A stretch of DNA of 64,000 nt from Notospermus geniculatus (taxonomy: Eukaryota > Nemertea > Pilidiophora > Heteronemertea > Lineidae), in assembly GCA_002633025.1 (NCBI GenBank), contig NMRB01000485.1:214718-278717 (forward strand), given 5' to 3'. This document shows positions 13,301 through 25,300 of the stretch, one piece after another. Each line of letters begins with the position of its first letter. Position 1 is the stretch's first letter. Made by a program: the position numbers and the translations under genes. The notes under the pieces were generated by a model, which saw nothing but the letters and a program-made list of their open reading frames with translations, was not told the origin of the DNA and searched no databases.

Positions 13301-16300
13301 AATGCCAGAAGTCATGTGGACACATCAGCATCCTTTATGGAAGTCCCAACAACAAGACACAAGAATCCCTTCAGCCTTACAAAGAGACAAAACCACAGCC
13401 AGTCATGATGAGGGCTGCCAGAGGTTCGTTTCATTCAGAAGCATTTTTTTAGCACAGCGGTAGATTGGTACCACGACCCTCCGCTCGGTGAGTTTAGGAG
13501 GATCTGCACAGCCTATTACAACTCTGCGTTTTAATTGGCTGCTATTTAAAGACAAGGAAATACCACCGTTATCATTCTCGCTCAAGGGCAAAAGTAACAA
13601 AATGATTTAGGCAAAATGAGATTTCTATTACTATCTATTGAACTGTTCAACAATAATCGAGTCCTGTGGAGTGCCATATTTTGTGATATAATCCAGGTAT
13701 CGCCTCATGACTACCTGGAATTCCCTTTCTGGCAAGTAGCCCGATGGACCCTCAGGATCCTCAGCGTCCATCTTGGGATTTATTAAGCAAAATAGATCCT
13801 CACAAACCCACCTAGCGGAGGACCGCGGTACCAATCAAGCAAAGTAGCAACATTGGATGTGTGTTCAAGACTTCAACTTTCCGTATTACGAAGGTTTCTG
13901 GTGAGATCGAGGATTGAGGTGGTTTTATGCAGAGAATAAGACAGAGGTTCTCAATCGTCCGACACCATGATAAAGTTTCTACAAATAACTGGCATCGGAG
14001 ATATCGAGCAAAGATTCCCTTCGTGCTTGACTAAACACTGACCTCCCACTCCAACTTACCCTGATGCAAGCAAATCATTTGTGGGGTTCCAAGCACATAT
14101 GAACACTTCTGATTCATGGCCTCGTAAGACCGTTGCTTTACTACTTGGAATTTCTAACGTTCCATCTATTTCCATCGCATCGTTATGATTTGCTGAAACG
14201 AAAAATAAAACAAATTTATTCCAATGCCACGCCTACCCCTGGTCTTACTGTATTACCAAAAGTGTGGGCTGCTCGGGTATTTGTAAAATAAGAAATGAAA
14301 CGAAAACAGAAATGAAGAAACGTTACATATAAAACATGGAACAACCTGGCAACTGTAACGGGAATGACAGACTTTTTTGCCGAAGCTCAGGTTTATGTCT
14401 AGGCCGCTCCTGCTGGACTGTTATGTGACGTCCTAGAGGAAAGTTCTTGACATCGACCTCAATTTGGTGGACAGGAACTGGGTATTGCGCATTCCCAGTG
14501 TTTTTTATGAGGGCTGTGGAAATTGCACAGTTCAGCGAGGGCCCCATTTTATTCTTAAACACTCATCTACAGACCAAGAATGCGCCATGCGTGCCTCGTT
14601 TTTGGTTTCGTTTCTTTGTTTCTGATTACGTTTCGTTTCTTATTTTACAAATACCCGGACTGCCCTAACAGTACATTTGATGTTAGTAAGATCTGGAAGC
14701 CTTCAGGTCAGAATGCATTGAGAGGAATTCAGTCAAGGTGTACTTTACCGCATGTTTTTTCATCCAAACACAGGTGAACTATCTATTTCAAGTACACAAG
14801 CGCTGTTTGATCCAACTGCAAAGGCTAACTCAAACAGATAGACAGCTGCGTGCTGACGTCAGCGCACAGTTTACGAGTTACCTCCATCCTAAATTAGCAT
14901 CTTCGGAGGAAACGCATGCCTCGGAACATAAATAATGCAAACTGTTGGTAGTATGGTGATAATTACCAGGATAAACCACCATTTATTAGCTCAGTCCACG
15001 GCTGTGGGTTGATGTCAGAATCTCATATCGTGCAAAAAGGTTATTGGTGCACAAGTTTCAAAACGAAAGCTTACATACAGGATGGCTAGGCACGCAGCCA
15101 GCAGCTTCCCTCCAAACTGACTCGGAATTCAGCATAACTTGTCCTGAATTCCTAAGCTTAGCATACAAATACATCGCAGTCATTATGTCCTGACGGCGTA
15201 CATTGTACATTGAACAGCGACTGGCAGCAACTCAGGTAGCATCCATGACTTTGAGACTCGATTTCGTTCAGAAAATTGGCACTGATCAGTCACAAGCCCG
15301 CTTACATCGCTGCGACTGAACGAAACTGGATACAACTAGTCACTAGAAAGTTCAACATGTGCAACTCGTGGCGACTGGCGATTTCTCAGTTCCAGCGAGT
15401 CGCAAAGCTGCGTACATCGACCATTTCTGGTGACTGATCAGTCGCCTCCAGTTCCAGCTAGATCCTCCCAGTCGCCAGGAAGCTCAGTGGTGACAGGTTG
15501 TATCTAGTCGCAAGTGTGATGTACGCTAGGCTTTATCAGCATTAAGGACTCATAGTCGGGTCAGAGGCATTATACTAAGCGTAAAACAATAACACATCAC
15601 AAGGCCCAGAGTGGTGCAATAAAGCACAAGTTCAGCTCACACTCACACATCAGGTAGGCCTAGGCCTAAAGTGTATCCATTTTGACCTTATTTTCTTCGT
15701 ACACGCTGGTGAGGTGTACTCTCTGTTCACCTCAACACACGATACTGCTACACCGAAGATATAGACAAATCCCAAATTCCAAGTTCTGCGCACTTCCGCC
15801 GAAATAGCAACAAGAACCTCGATCTGAAACCAGCTGACGTGACGCAANGTGAGAATTCTGGAGCAAACAGCCTTCATCACTATTGATTACTTCCATAGAC
15901 ATGTACGGCGTGTAATACCCTGGTTACATTAGGTTGTAGTGGAGTAGTTTTAACACATTCTGACCCAAAGCAAGCGAGATTGATTTGATGTACACATCCT
16001 TGCGACTTGCTGGAACTGAGAAATTGATATTGATAGATACTCGTGTGTTGTTTAGGCCACACTTTTTTTATTCCTTGTTTCGCGGGCCCGCCGCTAGGTG
16101 AAAATAGGAAAATGAAAAAAAAATAAAATTTTATTTTTGGGGGTTTTCACGAGCCCTCCGCTCTAAAAACTTGCCAAAATGGAAAAAAAATAAAAATTTA
16201 TTTTTATTTTTATTCCGCCCGCCGCTCAGGTGTCCGAGACCGAAAACACATTTTCCAAAAATATGACTTTTGTTAGATTTACCGTCCGATTGATACGTGG

Positions 16301-19300
16301 TTTCTGACAGTTCTATATGCTATGGCACTGAAATGCCCTTGGACACACCAGTCGATGTGGCCTCATCATCAATCAAGCTTCGGTACATTGGTGTTTGGGT
16401 TTGGGTAAGCCTATTCCAATTGACCCTTTATTGCGGAATAAAATTTTATTTTTTTCTTCTCCTTCGCTTTTCAGAGAACTTCGATAACTTTCGAGAAATC
16501 AAAAAATAAACTTTTATTTTTTATTTTTTTTCCGCCCTCCTCTGATGGAGGTGCTGAGAAAAAGCCCGCGAAACAAGGAATAAAAAAAGCGTGGCCTTAC
16601 AATACTCTCTGTACCAAGGGAGTAAAATGCACGACTCAGGGCAGGTGTCACAGTTTCAACGTGTCTATCAGCCATGACAAATCCAGGGTTCTCCACTGGG
16701 TTTGAAACAGACCGGGCGCTGGTGACGTCACACAGTTACTGATATCGGAAGCCACTGCCGCATGCATGTCCTGAAGCCCTGAAATGCGATTTCCCTGCAA
16801 ATCTAGCTCCTGTCATTGCCAGGAAAACCTCAGTGTTATTTAAAGTGAATAATTTTGACTGGGTGGCAATTTTTTTTGACCGGGCGGCGAATTTTTAGAT
16901 CGAGCGCTGAGGTAAATCCTGCATTTTAGAACAGGCGCCGCGCCCGTTCTGATTACACTAGTGGAGAACTCTGAAATCGGGAATCTTCTGTCATGAGAGT
17001 TAAATTCATCATGATCATTACATGGCCTCGTAACCCTGTTGGATTTTGCCAGAGGTATGGAGTCCACGACAGGCTACCGTCCACCTGCGTGGGGTCTTTT
17101 ATTTGCCCTGGCATGGACACTCCGGCACAGGGGACCACAACTTTTAGTCCCATCCGACGGACCCTCAATATTCACAATTAAACTTGTGTATCTGCCTTCG
17201 CCCGGAGTCGAACTCGCACTGACCCATTACACAGTTTGATAGTCAAACACATTAGCCACTCAACTACCAGGTTAAGACTATGGTTCAATAATGAAAAACT
17301 AAGTAATGATAAACAGAAACCACAATAATAAGGGGTTCAGAGGAGCCGCTATAAGATACACTTCAAAATTCACCGACAAAACATTTGACCCGTTTGTTGT
17401 TGGAACTATTTCACCACATTTTCAAGACGACCACAGGAAATTCACTCGAGAATGTCAATGAACCATCAGGAACTAGCAGCTTCCCCCGGGAGTACGTGAT
17501 TCTTGGAAGGCAGCCCTGGGAATAAGACTATCAGGCTGACAGTGAGTGTTTTTGACCCGTTTCCAACAGCCTATTTATTATCGTCAGGCTCCAACACTCT
17601 GGTAACACCGTCAAGTGTGGTAACCATGGAGCTGTGATGGCTGCCTCCAGGGACAATCGATACAGGACTCCACAGGCTGGGTGCTAATAAGGAGCAAGAT
17701 ATTCCACGTGTCTTCTGATAAAGAAACACTTCACGAAAGGCAAACAAACGAGTTGTGGGCAATGTCATTCATTAGTCCCATTTACAAGACAGAATTTCAG
17801 CATGCTCGGTCCGGACCGATAACTGTGCACAGTTTCGGTCAATTTTGCCAAGTGTAGACAGGTAGAGCCAGCTTGTCCCGGTACCAAATGGGACCGAGCT
17901 GAGCCATGCAATCCGAGGTAGGCTCGGTCCGGTTTGAGCACGGCTTGGTTCACCGAGCACAGTTTGGTACAATTTTGCCAAGTGTAGACAGGTCGAGCCA
18001 GTTTGTCCCGGTACCAAATGGAACCGAACCGAGCCCTGCAATCCGAGGTAGGCTCGGTCCGGTTCGAGCACGGCTTGGTTGGCTGACCACAGTTTGGTAC
18101 AATTTTGCCAAGTGTAGACAGGTTGAGCCAGTTTGTCCCGGTACCAAATAGCACCAAACTGAGCCCTGCAATTCGCGGTAGGTTCGGTCTGGTTCGAGCA
18201 CAGCTTGGTTGGCCGAGCACAGTTTGGTACAATTTTGCCATGTGTAGACAGGTCGAGCCAGTTTGTCCCGGTACCAATGGAACCGACCCGAGCCCTGCAA
18301 TCCGAGGTAGGCTCGGTCCGGTTCGAGCACGGCTTGGTTGAAATTCTGTCAGTCTGAACAGCTAGAGCAAATTTGGCCTGCTTACCTGGGTGCAGTGAGC
18401 ATGGGTCAACTACTCAACCTTGGCCTTATCATTGCCGCAAAACCTCCATGGCAACTGGCGCGTTTTCACAGGTGACAGGTGGCCCGGATCTGGCCCGGTT
18501 GATTTTTGTTATGTAAACTCATTAGCTCCATGTTGTTGATATTATCAAACAAGATGTTTTCTGACCCAACATGTCTACATGTAGACAGCATCTCACATAA
18601 AGGGCAGCAATACCAATTTTCATGATGGCATTAAAAGAGTGCCGATATAGAAAAGCTCACAATGAATCATGAAGCAAAAGCATAAACCGAGACGACCAAA
18701 TCCTTGTGACCTTTGTGTCGAACGCTAGAGTCCTACAGATCAAATGTCAACGGTACTTGAGTCAACTGTGAGGAGATGGAGAGATTATATGATGCGATGT
18801 TTGTTGATGATGATAGAAAATGCCAGAAGTCATGTGGACACATCAGCATCCTTTATGGAAGTCCCAACAACAAGACACAAGAATCCCTTCAGCCTTACAG
18901 ACAAAACCACAGCCAGTCATGATGAGGGTTGCCAAAGGTTCGTTTCATTCAGAAGCATTTTTTAAGCACAGTGGTTGATTGGTACCACGACCCTCCGCTC
19001 GGTGAGTTTAGAAGGATCGGCACAGCCTATTACAACTTTGCGTTTTAATTGGCTGCTAAAAGACAAGGAAATACCACTGTTGAAAATGACATCATTCTCG
19101 CTCAAGGGCAAAAGTAACAAAACAGTCGAAATGGGATTTCTAGTACTATCTATTGACCTGATCAATAACGATCAAGTCGTGTGGAGTGCCATATTTTATG
19201 ATATAACCCATGTATCGCCTCATGACTGCCTGGAATTCCCTTGCTGGCAAGTAGCCCAATGGACCCTCAGGATCCTGAGCGTCCATCTTGGGATTTATTA

Positions 19301-22300
19301 AGCAAAATAGATCCTCATAAACCACCTAGCGGAGGACTCTGATACCAACTGAGCAAAGTGGCAACATCAGATGTGTGTTCAAGACTTCGACTTTCCGTAA
19401 TACGAAGGTTTCTGGTGAGATCGAGGATTGAGGTGGTTTTATGGAGAGAATAAGACAGAGGTTCTCAATTGTCCAACCATGAAAAAGTTTCTTCAAATAA
19501 CTGGCATCGGAGATATCGAGCAAAGATTCCCTTCGTGCTTGACTAAACACTGACCTCCCACTACCACTTACCCTGATGCAAGCAAATCATTTGTGGGGTT
19601 CCAAGCACATATGAACACTTCTGATTCATGGCCTCGTAAGACCGTTGCTTTACTACTTGGAATTTCTAACGTTCCATCTATTTCCATCGCATCGTTATGA
19701 TTTGCTGAAACGAAAAATCAAACAAATTTATTCCAATGCCACGCCTACCCCTGGTCTTACTGTATTACCAAAAGTGTGGGCTGCTCGGGTATTTGTAAAA
19801 TAAGAAATGAAACGAAACCAGAAATGAAGAAACGTAACATATAAAACATGGAACGACCTGGCAACTGTAACGGGAATGACACTTTTTGCCGAGGCTCAGG
19901 TTTATGTCTAGGCCGCTCCTGCTGGACTGTTATGTGACGTCCTAGAGGAAAGTTCTTGACATCGACCTCAATTTGGTGGACAGGAACTGGGTATTGCGCA
20001 TTCTCAGTGTTCTTTATGAGGGCAGTGCAAATTGCACAGTTCAGCGAGGGCCCCATTTTATTCTAAAACACTCATCTACAGACCAAGAATGCGCCATGCG
20101 GGCCTCGTTTTTGGTTTCGTTTCTTTGTTTCTGATTACGTTTCGTTTCTTATTTTACAAATACCCGGACTGCCCTAACAGTACATTTGATGTTAGTAAGA
20201 TCTGGAAGCCTTCAGGTCAGAATGCATTGAGAGGAATTCAGTCAAGGTGTACTTTACCGCATGTTTTTTCATCCAAACACAGGTGAACTATCTATTTCAA
20301 GTACACAAGCGCTGTTTGATCCAACTGCAAAGGCTAACTCAACCAGATAGACAGCTGCGTGCTGACGTCAGCGCACAGTTTACGAGTTACCTCCATCCTA
20401 AATTAGCATCTTCGGAGGAAACGCATGCCTCGGAACATAAATAATTGAAACTGTTGGTAGTATGGTGATAATTACCAGGATAAACCACCATTTATTAGCT
20501 CAGTCCACGGCTGTGGGTTGATGTCAGAATCTCATATCGTGCAAAAAGGTTATTGGTGCACAAGTTTCAAAACGAAAGCTTACATAAAGGATGGCTAGGC
20601 ACGCAGCCAGCAGCTTCCCTCCACACTGACTCGGAATTCAGCATAACTTGTCCTGAATTCCTGAGCTTAGCATACACATACATCGCACCATGTCCTGACG
20701 GCGTACATCGAGCCAGCGACTGGCAGCAACTCAGGTAGCATCCATGACTTTGAGACTCGATTTCGTTCAGAAAACTGGCACTGATCAGTCACAAGCCCGC
20801 GTACATCGCCGCGACTGAACGAAACTGGATACAGCTAGTCACCAGAAAGTTCAACATGTGCAACTCACGGGCGACTGGTGATTTCTCAGTTCCAGCGAGT
20901 TGCAAGGTGCGTACATCGACCGTTTCTGGTGACTGCTCAGTTGCCTCCAGTTTCAGCTTGTTCCTCCCAGTCGCCAGGTAGCTCAGTGGCAACAAGTTGT
21001 ATCCAGTCACAAGTGCGATGTATGCTAGGCTTTACTAGCGATAAGGACTCGTAGTCAGATCAGAGGCATTATACTAAGACCAATAACACATCACTAGGCC
21101 CAGAGTGGTACAATAATGCACAATAAACACTCACACATCAGGTAGGCCTAGGCCTAAAGTGTATCCATTTTGACCTTATTTTCTTCGTACAAGCTGGTGA
21201 GGTGTACTCTCTGTTCACCTCAACACACGATACCGCTACACCGAAGATATAGCGAAGAAGAAACATGCCTCAGAGAAGCCAGGCTTTTTTGACACTGAGC
21301 TTCTTCTAATTGGTGGAGAGCTGCCTTTGATGTAAAACCTGACAACTGATAACAAACATTTCCAAGAAAAGAGAGAAAAAACGCAGGAATTTTTCAATCT
21401 TTCATCGTTAGATGTTTTTACCTCATTCACAAACCTGGTAAAAAGATGCTCACTAGAGAATCAGATGCAACCCGTCAGAATAACAATCATGTGAGCTTTT
21501 ACACACTGGGATTTTTACACCACATGTGGTAGTTTAGGTTACTGTCTAACAAGTTTACCTCCAGACATGAGTACTTGGTTGGAGCAGAGAACTCAGCCCA
21601 GATACCCAGGCATTCTAACAAAAGGTGGACATTAGCAGATCAGTCATATTTCTCTGCCACTTTTGCCTTTTCCTGTGACAGCCACGTTTCAAGGCACCTA
21701 GACTGGTTCCCATCTTTGCCCTCTTCGCGGTGTTACTGTCCGTTCCGCAACAAGACAGACAGGCACGGACCACGCCATCTTCCGTCCAGAAATCCAGCCC
21801 GATACTGCGCATCCTTCTACGCAACAACATGGTGACAAAGATTGTTACTAAAGTTAGATCGAAAGCACATGTTCACGGCCCATGAGATCACTTAGCAAGT
21901 ACAAAGATGACCTTTATTATGTGTATGTTGGAAATGATTGATAGCAGTATGCTGGGGGACTTTGTTTGCAATGGAAATTGTAGCATTTTCCTTGAATAAA
22001 GCCATTTGTCAATGTTGCATGTTCGGGGTTTCTTGAGCGACGTGTTATTTAGCCCACGTCATTGTGGCAAACCAAAGTGGCGGTCCGTGTCAGCCTTTGT
22101 TGTGGAACGGCCAGTAGCTCCGTCGGAGTGGAGCAACAAAGATGGAAACTAGTCTACAAGGCGCCAACGAGCCGCTCATAGTCACAGCTTCACCACCAGG
22201 ATACCTACTTAAAGAATGCGCTCCCTCCTCGCCATTTGTATTATTAGGTTCATTTTTTATTTGGCTCTGTTTCTGGGCTGCCTGCTTTCTTGACTCTACG

Positions 22301-25300
22301 ACATCTGGCATCACTGCGTCTATCAGGGACAGTGATTCAATAACTCTCTCCGCACCATCCTGAAATACATCAACAAGATTATTCATCATCTTCACTGAGA
22401 CTTTTACAATTGCTTTACAGTTTATACTAGGCTTTTTTGTATGACAACTACATCAGCAATGTTGATTTCAGCCTCAGTATACTGCAGGCCTTTTTGTATG
22501 ACAACTACATCAGCAATGTTGATTTCAGCCTCAGTGTACTGCAGGCCTTTTTGTATGACACCTACCTCACCAATACTGATTTCAGCCTCAGTATACTGCA
22601 GGGCGGGCCGTCACGAAACTCCGATAGCACTAACAGTGCCTAACAGAGAGGTATGCAATGGCTTTTACCATTACAGAAATTCTCTGTTAGGCCCTGTTAG
22701 TGCTATCGTAGTTTCGTGGCGGTCGCCCCAGGCCTTTTTGTACGACACCTACCTTGATGACCAATACTGATTTCAGCCTCAGTATACTGCAGGCCTTTTT
22801 GTATGACACCTACCTCACCAATACTGATTTCAGCCTCAGTATACTGCAGGCCTTTCTGTATGATATTGAGTAATGCTGCGGGCGGAACAAGAGCACCATT
22901 GATATTGGACTGGCTGATGTGACTTTCGATGCCGAAGGTGTACGCGGAATGGGCAAACCCTGAAAAGTAAACAACACTGGGATGAGACCGTAGGCAAGAA
23001 GTATGACAAGCAGGGAGTGTATGAAAAGTGCATTAANTCGAAAGCACTTGTTCACGGCCCATGAGAATAGACAGTAGCGCCACAGGAGTGGAGCAGCAAA
23101 GATGGGAACTATTCTACAAGGCACCAACAAGCCGCTCACAGCATCACCACCGGGATACCTACTTAAAGAATGCGCTCCCTCCTCGCCATTTGTATTATTA
23201 GGTTCATTTTTTATTTGGCTCTGTTTCTGGGCTGCCTGCTTTCTTGACTCTACGACATCTGGCATCACTGCGTCTATCAGGGACAGTGATTCAATAACTC
23301 TCTCCGCACCATCCTGAAACACATCAACAAGTTCATCATCTTCACTGAGACTTTTACAATTGCTTTACAGTTTATACTAGGCTTTTTTGTATGACAACAA
23401 CCTCAGCAATGTTGATTTCAGCCTCAGTATACTGCAGGCCTTTTTGTATGACAACTACATCAGCAATGTTGATTTCAGCCTCAGTATACTGCAGGCCTTT
23501 TTGTATGACACCTACCTCACCAATACTGATTTCAGCCTCAGTTAGTATACTGCAGGCCTTATTGTATGACATCTACCTCACCAATACTGATTTCAGCCTC
23601 AGTATACTCCAGGCCTTTTTGTATGACACCTACCTCACCAATACTGATTTCAGCCTCAGTAGTATACTGCAGGCCTTTCTGTATACACCTACCTCACCAA
23701 TACTGATTTCAGCCTCAGTATACTGCAGGCCTTTCTGTATGATATTGAGTAATGCTGCGGGCGGAACAAGAGCACCATTGATATTGGACTGGCTGATGTG
23801 ACTTTCGATGCCGAAGGTGTACGCGGAATGGGCAAACCCTGAAAAGTAAACAACACTGGGATGAGACCGTATGCAAGAAGTATGACAAGCAGGGAGTGTA
23901 TGAAAAGTGCATTAAACACTTTCACCGCCAAAAACGGAAATTTCCGTTTTTTCCCGTTTTTTTGTGGTTTTTGCACAGTAATATAGATGACAGGACCATG
24001 AACAACTGGAGAAAATTTCGTGAAGATCGGTCAAATGGTTTTGGAGTAACATCGTTTTGAAATATCCGGTTTATTGGAGAATGCATTACGTAATATGGCC
24101 GCTAATGCATTTTTCTAATTTTTTTCTGATATTCGTGGAAAAAATGATAAAAACGGCCTTATTTACAGACTATGTTCATAAAAGTTTCGTACTGATAGCA
24201 GATATATTGGTATCAAAATGAAGCTGGCGACTTACTTGTTCTGCTGGTATATTGTGTTAGGAGTATCCCCTTCCTGTATTGAGATACTTTGTATTAAAAT
24301 TAGGTAAACGTTAAAAAAATGTTGAAAAAAGTCTGGCGGTGAAAGTGTTAATGGGCTGACTTCCTCTTTAGCTGGGGATAGGGGTCTGAAGTGACCCACA
24401 TGATGCTGACCTCATCAGGGCTCAAACTATCCCACATCAATGCACTTGGTGACCATGCCAATAAATTACCACAAAGTCATGGATGAATAGTACAATGACG
24501 TAACAACGCCAGCAGACTGACTGCAGCACTTAGATCATGTGTGAATAATTATACTTTAGTTGTCGTGACTTCAATAACATGACATAATAACAAACAATAA
24601 GCAGTCTCTCCCCCACAAACAAAATAAACTATAATTACATGTACTATTCATCAATGTTATAAGAATCATCTTTAACCCAGTAACACCTGTAGCACCCAAA
24701 AACAGCTCTCCCTGTAGCACCCAACAGTGCCATGACAAATGTTTCTTTGACCTTGATTCAGGAGGTCAAGGTCAATTAAAGGTCACCAAGTAACACTCTT
24801 TCATATGAACAGAACAACTTGTAATGGTCAGTTTTGAACTTCATCTTTACATTTTTGGACTCTGAAAAATCATCTTAGTGCCAGTTTTGGTGGAAACCCT
24901 TTCAAATAAGGAACGAATGGAGACACATAACATGACTTCAGCGTTCAGGTGCTGAAAAGTTAGAAGATTCATCAACTGATTCACGTAACTGAATGCTATT
25001 ACACCCAGTGCCATACATGTACAACAGTCCCAAATCTTGCTAAATGCTATTACACCCAGTGCTATAACAGTCCCAAATCTTGCTAAACCGATCGTCAACA
25101 AAATCAGCTCAAATGTACTACTTGTAAAAACTTTCGTCCATTTGTATTTTTTAAAAGCGAGAGTGATTTTCATTGCCACAAACATGACAAAAGCGTGTGA
25201 TGTGAAATCAATGTCCCCGCTGGATATAATTCTTCGTATGACATGAAAGCATCGATTGATGTGAGGTATGAATGGAGAGTATTCACGTTTGTGAGTGCAT

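Larger units (their letters stand above)
12031..15763. repeat. allelic block 2, copy in the wedged contig
   Basis: Starts exactly after an N and matches 17421-21250 almost base for base, including exon 4 of TBL1XR1, the 130-bp repeats and two MITEs. Confidence 0.92.
17421..21250. repeat. allelic block 2, copy in the long contig
   Basis: Counterpart of 12031-15763. Differences are mostly single bases, one extra 130-bp unit and small indels. Confidence 0.92.

Noticed and set aside
13631-13771. 47-codon minus-strand ORF kept open in both alleles (also 19146-19286)
   Set aside because: Nearly all base differences between the two copies change the amino acid (about 13 of 46 residues), which argues against selection on a protein.
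23372-23572. A separate gene reading [19 protein letters not shown] repeats
   Set aside because: This is the amplified end of TBL1XR1 exon 2, not an independent gene.
22433-23745. CRISPR array
   Set aside because: The 57-bp repeats have no spacers. They are a minisatellite derived from a TBL1XR1 exon, in an animal genome.
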